NCBI GenBank assembly: GCA_054601695.1
Contig: BAAHQB010000319.1
Span: 1-64,000 of the forward strand
DNA from: Amorphochlora amoebiformis
Taxonomy: Eukaryota > Cercozoa > Chlorarachniophyceae
DNA length: 64,000 nt
Reading direction: 5' to 3'
Below the pieces are notes generated by a model that did no database searches, was not told the origin of the DNA, and saw only the letters and a program-made list of their open reading frames with translations. Below, one piece after another: positions 1 through 16,040 of the stretch. Position 1 is the stretch's first letter; every line of letters begins with the position of its first letter. The position numbers and the translations under genes were made by a program.

Positions 1-4
1 CCCT

Positions 5-320
5 AATCCTAGGTTACGCAGCCCCATCCATAAATAGATGATCTCGTATAACACACATGGGTGTGCAACCCCCTAAGCAACCACCCGGAGGCCCCCATGG
101 GGCTCCATTGACCATAATGGCGCCATAAGGCAGAAGTGAGTAGGCTGTGGGTCGGACCCCACGGCGAAAACTTTTGTCGCTGAGAGTGCCATATGGACAA
201 GTGGTCAGTCCGTTAGCTTTGAGTCTGGGGATCGTGGGTTCGATTCCCAAAAATGTCAAAAATTTTCAATTTATCGAAATCTTGAAAAATCTTGGAATAA
301 AGGCCAGATACATTCAAAAC
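5..320 (+). repeat. Subtelomeric unit, copy 1 (tRNA-derived head)
   Basis: First of three near-identical copies (5-320, 1751-2061, 2190-2505). Copies 1 and 3 have the same length, 316 bp. Each copy directly follows a CCCTAA-type stretch, and copies 1 and 3 run straight into a long CCCTAA array. Inside is a tRNA-like block with an A-box-like TGGACAAGTGG at 194-204 and a perfect B box GGTTCGATTCC at 237-247, at normal tRNA spacing. The flanks do not form an acceptor stem, so I read it as a tRNA-derived, SINE-like head and not a working tRNA. Open frames across it are antisense by-products of this block. Confidence 0.85.
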
Positions 321-664
321 CTAACCCTAACCCTAACCCTAACCCTAACCCTAACCCTAACCCTAACCCTAACCCTAACCCTAACCCTAACCCTAACCCT
401 AACCCTAACCCTAACCCTAACCCTAACCCTAACCCTAACCCTAACCCTAACCCTAACCCTAACCCTAACCCTAACCCTAACCCTAACCCTAACCCTAACC
501 CTAACCCTAACCCTAACCCTAACCCTAACCCTAACCCTAACCCTAACCCTAACCCTAACCCTAACCCTAACCCTAACCCTAACCCTAACCCTAACCCTAA
601 CCCTAACCCTAACCCTAACCCTAACCCTAACCCTAACCCTAACCCTAACCCTAACCCTAACCCT
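321..664 (+). repeat. Telomeric array (CCCTAA)n, about 57 units
   Basis: Perfect CCCTAA hexamers, the C-rich strand of a TTAGGG telomere. This orientation on the + strand is that of a left chromosome end. The array ends at a unique sequence beginning TTCAACG. Confidence 0.97.
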
Positions 665-1093
665 TCAACGTCCACGGTTTCGAAGAGATTCGACCGACGC
701 CGACCTCCATTCTGGTCTGCGATGAGACCCCCCGTCACTGCCCGCCAATGCCTGCCATTCTCCTGGAATCCCCGGAATCCTGGAACGCCTTCAGAGCCCC
801 ATGTCACAACCTGAACCACCACAGTACACGTGTCAAGCCCTTTAAAGACGCCCCGGCAGCGCGACAACGCAACAGCTATCCGTTTCGCGACACACACTGG
901 CAAGAAGCGAGCCTGCCTGCAAGACCGACATCCTGCGACGGTTCCCCCCTGATGAGTCCCCACCATAAGAGGGCCGAAACTGTCGTTCGCAAGAACGTTG
1001 GTCGGGTGCAGGTAAGCCCCACACACACATTGTATGTATATATATTTATTTGTTTGTGCATATTGTGTATGGTTTATGTTTATATATATATAT

Positions 1094-1134
<41 letters not shown>

Positions 1135-1165
1135 TTCATATAATATATATTATATATTAATATAT

Positions 1166-1205
<40 letters not shown>

Positions 1206-1333
1206 CATATTTCCATATATATATATTGTACATTCATTTATATATATTGTATATGCATGTGTTTGTGAAATTACTTTGGTGTTCAACTAACTTGCTCTAC
1301 ATGGATAGCTCCAACTCATTAGGAGTCCCCGAA
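665..1333. other. Spacer between telomeric arrays
   Basis: Roughly 360 bp of mixed-composition sequence (665-1030) followed by (TA)n-rich DNA to about 1255 and a short unique stretch. I see no supported gene. The open frames here are extensions of repeat translations. Confidence 0.6.
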
Positions 1334-1750
1334 CCTAACCCTAACCCTAACCCTAACCCTAACCCTAACCCTAACCCTAACCCTAACCCTAACCCTAACC
1401 CTAACCCTAACCCTAACCCTAACCCTAACCCTAACCCTAACCCTAACCCTAACCCTACCCCTAACCCTAACCCTAACCCTAACCCTAACCCTAACCCTAA
1501 CCCTAACCCTAACCCTAACCCTAACCCTAACCCTAACCCTAACCCTAACCCTAACCCTAACCCTAACCCTAACCCTAACCCTAACCCTAACCCTAACCCT
1601 AACCCTAACCCTAACCCTAACCCTAACCCTAACCGTAACCCTAACCCTAACCCTAACCCTAACCCTAACCCTAACCCTAACCCTAACCCTAACCCTAACC
1701 CTAACCCTAACCCTAACCCTAACCCTAACCCTAACCCTAACCCTAACCCT
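1334..1750 (+). repeat. Telomeric array (CCCTAA)n, about 70 units
   Basis: Nearly perfect CCCTAA array with single variant units: CCCTAC near 1456 and CCGTAA near 1635. It passes directly into subtelomeric unit copy 2. Confidence 0.97.
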
Positions 1751-2061
1751 AATCCTAAGTTACGCAGCCCCATCCATAAATAGATGATCTCGTATAACAC
1801 ACATGGGTGTGCAACCCCCTAAGCAACCACCCGGAGGCCCCCATGGGGCTCCATTGACCATAATGGCGCCATAAGGCAGAAGTGAGTAGGCTGTGGGTCG
1901 GACCCCACGGCGAAAACTTTTGTCGCTGAGAGTGCCATATGGACAAGTGGTCAGTCCGTTAGCTTTGAGTCTGGGGATCGTGGGTTCGATTCCCAAAAAT
2001 GTCAAAAATTTTCAATTTATCGAAATCTTGAAAAATCTTAATAAAGCCGAACATTCAAAAC
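1751..2061 (+). repeat. Subtelomeric unit, copy 2
   Basis: Same unit as 5-320, with the tRNA-like block conserved. Its last 30 bp diverge, and it is followed by about 120 bp of unique sequence instead of a telomeric array. Confidence 0.85.
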
Positions 2062-2189
2062 CTAACTCCTTATGCTTGGTCTCCTTATATAGGGTTGATA
2101 ATCTCAATATTCATAACCCTGGAGACTGTTTCCTTGATACTTTGACATGGTTGCCGAGATGGCTATATATATAGTCTGGGCGTAACCCT

Positions 2190-2505
2190 AATCCTAAGTT
2201 ACGCAGCCCCATCCATAAATAGATGATCTCGTATAACACACATGGGTGTGCAACCCCCTAAGCAACCACCCGGAGGCCCCCATGGGGCTCCATTGACCAT
2301 AATGGCGCCATAAGGCAGAAGTGAGTAGGCTGTGGGTCGGACCCCACGGCGAAAACTTTTGTCGCTGAGAGTGCCATATGGACAAGTGGTCAGTCCGTTA
2401 GCTTTGAGTCTGGGGATCGTGGGTTCGATTCCCAAAAATGTCAAAAATTTTCAATTTATCGAAATCTTGAAAAATCTTGGAATAAAGGCCAGATACATTC
2501 AAAAC
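2190..2505 (+). repeat. Subtelomeric unit, copy 3
   Basis: Near-identical to copy 1, including the A/B-box-like block. It runs directly into the third CCCTAA array. Confidence 0.85.
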
Positions 2506-2959
2506 CTAACCCTAACCCTAACCCTAACCCTAACCCTAACCCTAACCCTAACCCTAACCCTAACCCTAACCCTAACCCTAACCCTAACCCTAACCCTAAC
2601 CCTAACCCTAACCCTAACCCTAACCCTAACCCTAACCCTAACCCTAACCCTAACCCTAACCCTAACCCTAACCCTAACCCTAACCCTAACCCTAACCCTA
2701 ACCCTAACCCTAACCCTAACCCTAACCCTAACCCTAACCCTAACCCTAACCCTAACCCTAACCCTAACCCTAACCCTAACCCTAACCCTAACCCTAACCC
2801 TAACCCTAACCCTAACCCTAACCCTAACCCTACCCCTAACCCTAACCCTAACCCTAACCCTAACCCTAACCCTAACCCTAACCCTAACCCTAACCCTAAC
2901 CCTAACCCTAACCCTAACCCTAACCCTAACCCTAACCCTAACCCTAACCCTAACCCTAA
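2506..2959 (+). repeat. Telomeric array (CCCTAA)n, about 75 units
   Basis: Third long array, with one CCCTAC variant near 2831. It ends in TA-rich DNA. Unique sequence and genes to the right show that the chromosome body lies in that direction. Confidence 0.97.
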
Positions 2960-2972
2960 TATACAAATACAC

Positions 2973-3013
<41 letters not shown>

Positions 3014-3048
3014 TATACATGAAGTATGTAGCAGTCTATAAATATTTT

Positions 3049-3109
<61 letters not shown>

Positions 3110-3222
3110 CGCTCTATGACACTTGGGTGGATGACTTGTTACTACTGATCACACTTCTGTTGATATCTTCGTGGGTCATAGGGGTAATATAAACATAAAT
3201 ATATAAATATAGATTAATATAC

Positions 3223-3262
<40 letters not shown>

Positions 3263-3379
3263 ATACGTAATAAATATTTATGTGTATGTATTTTGTATAT
3301 ATGTATATATATGTATATATATTTATACATACGTTTAAACAGTGAATGAAAATCATTCGATATACCTGACATATATATC

Positions 3380-3420
<41 letters not shown>

Positions 3421-3647
3421 TATATATATATATATATATATGCATGTATATACATATAAATACGTATGTAATAATAGAAAGAGAATATTTTTAGAGAAAT
3501 ATACGAAGAATGACGGAGATTGAAAACGAAAGATAAAAAAAGAGAGAAAGAAGCGATAGATAGGTTACGGAAGAGAGTTAGGGAGAGAAATTGAGTGTAA
3601 AGATACCTCTATTTATAGACATGGCATAGGAGTATATAGATACCTAT

Positions 3648-3757
3648 CTAACCCGACACTCTAACCTGACACCCTAACCCGACACCCTAACCCGACAACC
3701 TAACTCTAACCCGACACCCTAACTCTAACCCGACACCCTAGTCCTAACCCTAGGGTT
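3648..3757 (+). repeat. Degenerate telomere-like repeats
   Basis: Imperfect units of the kind CTAACCCGACAC and CTAACTCTAACCCGACACC, apparently decayed or variant telomeric sequence. Flanking DNA from 2960 to 3910 is otherwise AT-rich with several (TA)n tracts and no supported gene. Confidence 0.7.
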
Positions 3758-3830
3758 GTGAGCAGTGAAAACAGGTATGGGATCGTGTAAATATGTACAT
3801 ACAACTCAATATTGCACTCTTATTCACAAT

Positions 3831-3861
<31 letters not shown>

Positions 3862-3871
3862 TAATAATTCA

Positions 3872-3920
<49 letters not shown>

Positions 3921-3979
3921 GTTAGCGTAGCGACATAGTACAGCAATGGTAGTCCATGATATGAGTGAGGCCCTATTGA

Positions 3980-4152
3980 GTAAGACTGGTTGGACGATGA
4001 TTAACTTGGGCTCGCTCACCTCGATGTATTCATCATATGCCTGTGACCCTATAGACTAAGACTGGTTGGACTATGATTAACTTGGGCTCGCTCAGCTCAC
4101 CTCGATGCATTCATCATATGACTGATACCCGATTAAGACTGATTGGATTATG

Positions 4153-4155
<3 letters not shown>
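3980..4155 (+). repeat. 77-bp tandem duplication
   Basis: A unit beginning AAGACTGGTTGGA and containing ACTTGGGCTCGCTCA starts at about 3982 and 4059, with a third partial start near 4136. It follows a TTGTTAGCGTAGCG sequence at 3917 that resembles the start of the TA-flanked dispersed element seen elsewhere in the window. Confidence 0.7.
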
Positions 4156-4223
<68 letters not shown>

Positions 4224-4605
4224 CAGAGAAGAGAGAGGGAGAATATATACATATACGTACACATACATACACACACACTATATATATATATATGAATCTC
4301 CAGCGATTTCCAGAGTGACCTGAGTTTGTCTTGTACGTTGTCCCCCGTTTAGTAACGGGGTTAAGACAAGAAATGCCGGTGCGAACCGACCCCCAACAGC
4401 ATATAACCACTCTAAGAGCAGTGCTATTTCACTGATGCCTAAGCTCCCACTATTCTACAGTATGATGTACAATGCTCTTAGGTGAGTAATGGACTCCTGC
4501 TGGCTGATGATTATCAACATTGTGCGGGCAGTGAAAAAGAGAGTGAGAGAGAGAGAGAGAGAGAGAGAAAGGGAGAGAGAGAAAAATAGAGAGAGTATAT
4601 ATATA

Positions 4606-4659
<54 letters not shown>

Positions 4660-4665
<6 letters not shown>

Positions 4666-4906
4666 AACGCACACCGGAACCTATAGCTAGTTAACTACGC
4701 TGCTGCTGGCTAGACTACTGTCAGTTCCTTAGAGTATACGAGTAGTAGCACAATAGTCGTAACCCAGAAAATTCTCGGAACCCATACGGTTCCGGAGGAA
4801 GAAAGGAAGTATCCGACTACCGCGCAAAAGTTATCAATAATCATTCGTCACAATCCAAACTGACAACAGTCAATCGGACAACTACCGCTGCTACGCTGAC
4901 AAAAAA
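4660..4906 (-). mobile_element. TA-flanked dispersed element, copy in minus orientation
   Basis: About 245 bp bounded by TTGTTAACGC on the left and CGCTGACAA on the right, with (TA)n DNA close on both sides. It is the reverse complement of 6626-6884 over most of its length; both share the block GAGGAAGAAAGGAAG (here) and its complement (there). It carries no coding capacity. It reads as a short non-autonomous element: either a MITE with TTGTTARCGC-type inverted ends or a tRNA-derived SINE. Confidence 0.7.
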
Positions 4907-4983
4907 AAATAAATATATATATATATATATAAATGTATGTATAATATATATCACGTTACATATATATATATATATAATAGTAT

Positions 4984-5037
<54 letters not shown>

Positions 5038-5042
5038 TATAT

Positions 5043-5185
5043 AATGTGATTAGGGTTAGAATAAGGATTCGGGTTCGACTAGGGTGAGAGTTAGGGGTAG
5101 GGTTAGGATTAGATATAGGCGTATGGGGTTAGGATTAGATATAGGCGTATGGGGTTGAATTAGGATTACGGTTAGGGTTATATAT
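5043..5185 (-). repeat. Degenerate TTAGGG-type tract in inverted orientation
   Basis: Scattered TTAGGG and variants (TTAGGAT, TTAGGGGTAGGG), including a tandem pair of about 26 bp with core GATATAGGCGTATGG. The orientation is opposite to the terminal arrays. Confidence 0.6.
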
Positions 5186-5359
5186 ATATGCATATATACA
5201 TAAATGCATATATATATGTAATTATGTATATATATATATATTTATATATATATAGATGTATATAATATAACATTTTACAGATATGTATAATATTACATCA
5301 GTATAGAAATTTGTATACACATATATATGATATATATATATATATTATATTATATATAC

Positions 5360-5426
<67 letters not shown>

Positions 5427-5459
5427 TAATATATATATATATATATATATATATACTAT

Positions 5460-6060
5460 AGTATGTATAAATATTATGAATGTATGTAATTTTCGCGTCT
5501 AGTGAGTGTATTGAGTATTGTTGAGCATTATATACATGCACTAGAGTGACTCTATAGTAACCACACATGAAATTGGAATGACGGACTACACTGTACAGTA
5601 CAGTTGCTACACTACTAGCATCATTCGCAATAGCGCAGTACTTGAGAGCACATGTCCATCCAGTCTGTAGCATGAAAATATCATAGAGTATGTAGTCAGT
5701 GAGTAGTTGAAATAGCAGTAGAACAGTCGCAGTGAGTAGTATGATGATGTTCATACGAGTCGAGTAGTCGGGAGGGCAGTGAGCCTAGGTATACAGAGGT
5801 ACGTACGCGAATACTGGGGAATATTACTGCTTACTTACTCGTAGTGAGTAATGTCGTGTGGAGTACAATTACTCACTACTCACTGACTTAGGGCGCAGTA
5901 CTCTGGTGACTGGGTAAGTAGAGTAAACATAGACGAGACTCAGACTACTACCATCTACCATCATTAGCCATCCATCCATCTAGTCCATACGATACTCGAC
6001 GCACACCTCTACTACTACATATGTTTATTGTATTCATATAATGTGATACTTAGTACGGAA
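5460..6060. other. Unique AT-moderate DNA without a recognised gene
   Basis: Contains many short GAGTAGT/ACTACT-like motifs, but no frame with coding character and no recognisable family. The surrounding DNA to 6480 is (TA)n-rich. Confidence 0.5.
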
Positions 6061-6094
6061 TGATAACTTTACTATATACTGATCATATGATATA

Positions 6095-6127
<33 letters not shown>

Positions 6128-6167
6128 ATATAATTACTATATCATGAGATATGTTATATATAACATA

Positions 6168-6208
<41 letters not shown>

Positions 6209-6359
6209 CTATTGTATCATTGAAATACCGTTATATAAAGTATATCATAGTATGCGGTGTACATAGTATATATCAATATTTATATATATATATATGTATA
6301 TAATATATATATATATATATACACACATATATTTTTTTATATTAGATATATTAATATAT

Positions 6360-6406
<47 letters not shown>

Positions 6407-6486
6407 TATATATATATAGCTATACTGTATTTTAGCACCTCATAGTATCATAGTATCAAATGATAATGTATACTAATATGTATAGT

Positions 6487-6519
<33 letters not shown>

Positions 6520-6571
6520 AGATATATATACACATATATTATATATATTATATACATATACATATATACAT

Positions 6572-6622
<51 letters not shown>

Positions 6623-6625
6623 TAT

Positions 6626-6884
6626 TGTTAGCGCAGCGGTATAGTAGATGGTAGTCCAGAGTTCGATTCAAGTACGTTTGGATTATGACGAATGATTATA
6701 GATAACTTCTTGCGGTAATCGGACTTCCTTTCTTCCTCCGGAACCGTATGGGTTCCGAGAATATTCTGGGTTCCGCCTATTGTGCTACTACTTGTACACT
6801 CTGAGGAACTGACGGTAGTCTAGCCAGCCGCCGCGTAGTTAACTAGCTATAGGTTCCGCGCTAGCTCTGCATGCTGTAACAATA
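6626..6884 (+). mobile_element. TA-flanked dispersed element with tRNA-like head
   Basis: Starts TTGTTAGCGCAGCGGTA and ends GCTGTAACAAT, with (TA)n on both sides. The head holds a tRNA-like A-box region (TTAGCGCAGCGG) and B-box-like GTTCGATTC 35-45 bp downstream. It is an inverted copy of 4660-4906. The ends form a partial terminal inverted repeat (TTGTTA...TAACAA), and both flanks begin with TA dinucleotides. Confidence 0.7.
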
Positions 6885-6903
6885 TATATATATTATATAT
6901 ATG

Positions 6904-6935
<32 letters not shown>

Positions 6936-6936
6936 T

Positions 6937-6969
<33 letters not shown>

Positions 6970-7022
6970 TATATATATACATATACATATATTATATATA
7001 TACATAAAAACTATATATATAT

Positions 7023-7187
<165 letters not shown>

Positions 7188-7253
7188 GTAATATATATTA
7201 CATGTAGTTCTATGTATATATATATATATATTCACATGTAGGTTTATACATAC

Positions 7254-7318
<65 letters not shown>

Positions 7319-7884
7319 GCATAAATATACTAAATATATAGTCTATATATAATATAAACTGCATATATATATATATATATACATATATACACATATATTA
7401 TACATACACATACACATACACATACTATATATATATATATATATATATGTGTATATATATATATATATTATATATATATATATGTATATATGTGTACATA
7501 CTATATATATTATTTATATATAGAGAGAGACGCTGGGGTGTGGAGATCGCAGGGAGAAACAGATTGATATGTACATAAGTATAAACTACGGTAATATTAT
7601 ATGTCGTGATATACTTGTGAATGTACATGTGCAGGTATAAAATTGTATGAATGCAATCTTCTCAGTCGCAAAGAATGAAAACTCCACACAATTCTAGAGA
7701 CTACCGTATGAATGTAATTTATTCCACTCTCTAAGAATGAGCGTTTTGTTGTTTACGGTGTTGGGTTGGATTGCACGTGTCGCCTTGCTCTTGGAGTTCC
7801 TTCCTCAAAGTACACAGTGCTATCACACAGATCGCATTTGGCTCTCATCCACTAGCCCAAAGCGAAAAAAAGGGCGTCATTTTT

Positions 7885-8000
7885 TGTAAGCATGAGTGTT
7901 TGTCATGAGAAAAGTAAGCATGCGTGTTTGTCATCAGAAAAGTAAGCATTCATGAGAAAAGTAAGCATGAGTGTTTGTCATCAGAAAAGTAGGCATGAGT
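7885..8000 (+). repeat. Short tandem repeat upstream of gene A
   Basis: Four to five imperfect copies of a unit containing AGTAAGCATGAGTGTTTGTC. The rest of 7640-8900 is unique, moderate-GC DNA with no convincing coding frame. It probably holds the 5' flank of gene A. Confidence 0.7.
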
Positions 8001-8903
8001 GTTTTCAGTCGCTTGTGCCATGCAGCTGACATGGAAGTGGAAGGCCAAAAAAAGGAAAAAATCTTCAATTAAACAACCGGAGTGCATAAGGGGAAAAGAG
8101 ACAGTGTCGAAAAGAAGGAATTAATTCTCACACTTACATTGCATGGAGGAAGACAAAAGGGAACGCATGAAATGGGAGGAAAGATGATGAAGAGAAGGCA
8201 GCACGCCACCCACGCCTGAGAAAGAAACAACACCGAAAATTAAAACTAGAAATACGTTTGCTGTTTCACCTTTGGTTTGGGAATGCGCTCTCGATTTTGG
8301 GGCCGACAGACTCTATTGCAGGTGGGACAATGCACACGTTCTGGTTTTTGTTTTTCTTCGGAGTTAATGAGGGGTTCCATCGCTTCAGAATGATGACGAC
8401 TTGTGACGAGAGGAAATCACCCACACACAGCTCGTCAACCGTACAGGCCTAACCTTTTAAGCCCTTTTATCCCTTCCGAAAAGTTGCGGAAAATGTTTCG
8501 AAGACGCTTTACTCTATTTTTATGGCACTATCAAGTTACTATCCGGGATTCCTTATTTTCGAAATCACTTGATTTTATTAATAGTATATTAAGGGATACT
8601 TAAACATCGGTAGTATGCAGGGACTGAAACCATCTAATTATAGTCCCCCCTATCAGTTTTCGTCTAAATTAGATGCGCTATCTTTTTATGGTAGAGTCAC
8701 ATAAAAAAAGAATCTCTTAATATCTACGCCTTGAATAGTACACTAATAATAGCAAAACTAAACCGAATGTTTTCCTAAGTTTTGGATGATTTCACCAAGA
8801 ATGATCTTCACCTTTCCATTTTGCCCTGCGGCAATTGTTTCGTAGCCTCAATCGTAGGCTCGTAGATCTCAAGCATATTTCGCAAAGATCCAAGAAGTTC
8901 ATA

Positions 8904-14095
<5,192 letters not shown>

Positions 14096-14099
14096 AAAA

Positions 14100-14320
14100 A
14101 GGTCGTTGGGTAGTGGGTCGTTGGGTAGTGGGTCGTTGGGTAGTGGGTCGTTGGGTAGTGGGTCGTTGGATAGGGTAGTGGGTCGTTGGGTAGTGGGTCG
14201 TTGGATAGGGTGGTGGGTCGTTGGATAGTGGGTCTTTGGATAGGGTAGTGGGTCGTTGGATAGGGTAGTGGGTCGATGGATGGATAGTGGGTCGGTGGTT
14301 GGATAGTGGGTTGGGGAGTG
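14100..14320 (+). repeat. 15-bp minisatellite
   Basis: Repeats of GTCGTTGGGTAGTGG with GATAG-containing variants, about 14 copies. Open frames on the minus strand rich in Pro-Thr are translations of it. Confidence 0.9.
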
Positions 14321-14380
14321 CGTTCGGTATTGGGAGTGTTGCGTGTTGCGAGTGTTGAGTGTTTTGGGGGAGTTGGGAAC

Positions 14381-14700
14381 TGAGTAATGAGGTGGTTGAT
14401 GATTGTCAACATTGTGCGGGCCGTGAAGGCCAGTATGGAGGTCAGCGGTCGTAGTCTCACTCACCACTGCTTGTCATCGTACGCGTGGAGCACACTACAT
14501 GCCAGCCTGTAAGCTAAAATGTCTCGTTCTTCCCCCATCCTCCTCGGGTCGATGAAAGATTTTACACGTGTCTCATTAGAAGACTAGAGGTTTGAGACTC
14601 GGAAAACATTACAAAAAAATCGCGTGGCCGAAGAAACATTTGAAGTCGCCTGGTCGTCTCAACTGCAAGCGTACAAGAGAGTATTCTTTATATATGGCGC
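14381..14700. other. Unique DNA with a fragment shared with 4487-4543
   Basis: The stretch 14381-14428 resembles 4487-4543 (shared core CAACATTGTGCGGGC). No gene is recognised in either place, so this is probably another dispersed-repeat fragment. Confidence 0.45.
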
Positions 14701-14984
14701 TATAAGGCCAAATAAACCCCTAGCCGAGCCATGACGGACAATCGTGTTTACAAAACACGAAAATCAACGTCCCTTTCTACACGACATCGCTTGCAAACCC
14801 CACTCTGCAATTCAAAACCCGTACGAATGTCACACCGTGTACTACTCATGTCACACTCTGCACCCATATACCCCCATGCACTCATGCACCACAATGTATC
14901 CCGTGTTGAGCACCACGTGTACCTCCCTACGACTCATGCTAAGACTCACTCACTCGTGCTACGACACACGACATAAGCATAACC

Positions 14985-15110
14985 ACCGTATACATGTGCA
15001 ACCGAACTACCGTATACATGTGCAACCGAACCACCGTATACATGTGCAACCGAACCACCGTATACATGTACAACCGAACCACCGTATACATGTGCAACCG
15101 TGTTGTGCAT
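14985..15110 (+). repeat. 24-bp tandem repeat
   Basis: Five copies of a unit containing CCGTATACATGTGCAACCGA, with no spacer variation. It lies in a gene-free stretch (14700-15420) of unique DNA. Confidence 0.9.
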
Positions 15111-15448
15111 CGTATACTTGCCCTTAGTTTATACGGTGCTACACTGATACATCTAGCCTCAAACTTATACGCTGCTACATGTGTATATACACGTTGTACA
15201 AGCACAACACACGGTTGGATACGATGGTACATGGTGGTACCCGCCTCTATTAACTTGTATACCTTCAATATAATTACCACGACCCACTCACTCTCAAACA
15301 CAATCCAGTGAAATCACCAATAAACTATTCTAAACAACCACTTTTAACCACTGATTTTAACCTACCCGTTCTAGACCACCATTCCGCGTCAGAGACAAAC
15401 AATGACGAACCAGGCAATAATAATAATAATAATAATAATATAACAATA

Positions 15449-15512
<64 letters not shown>

Positions 15513-15519
15513 TCTTTAT

Positions 15520-15566
<47 letters not shown>

Positions 15567-15593
15567 AATATTTTTTTATATTTATATATATAT

Positions 15594-15638
<45 letters not shown>

Positions 15639-15849
15639 AATTTAACTATAATAATATATTCACGTATATGGAGATATATATCTATACTATCTAATCGTTC
15701 TAATTATACTGATCTAAATTACATACTTGCACATGCATACTATTTATAATGTCATATACTTGATTTCATGTTAATCATCGTGTCTCTATTACCCATTACG
15801 TACATGTAAATAGAATACCTACTACTATGATACACACACACACACACAT

Positions 15850-15904
<55 letters not shown>

Positions 15905-16040
15905 CAACATACATGGTTATTTACGCATGTACATACGATGAATGGTTGTCGGAATCTGATAAAAAACTCTTGGATATAGTTAACTTTTCTCCTTGTTGTT
16001 TTGTTCAACTAAGGCAAATCTAGTGGATGGGATGTGATGA

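Noticed and set aside
190-255. Functional tRNA gene
   Set aside because: A and B boxes are present, but the anticodon stem is poor and no acceptor stem can pair.
14-259. Conserved minus-strand ORF of 81 codons in all three subtelomeric units
   Set aside because: It is the antisense reading of the tRNA-like block. Identity between copies reflects recent duplication, not selection on a protein.
147-725. Long open frames over CCCTAA arrays on both strands (Leu-Thr, Gly-Leu, Asn-Pro, Arg-Val repeats)
   Set aside because: A stop-free hexamer array is open in several frames; there is no coding content outside the repeat.
14985-15110. CRISPR-like array
   Set aside because: Direct tandem repeats without spacers, in a eukaryotic sequence.
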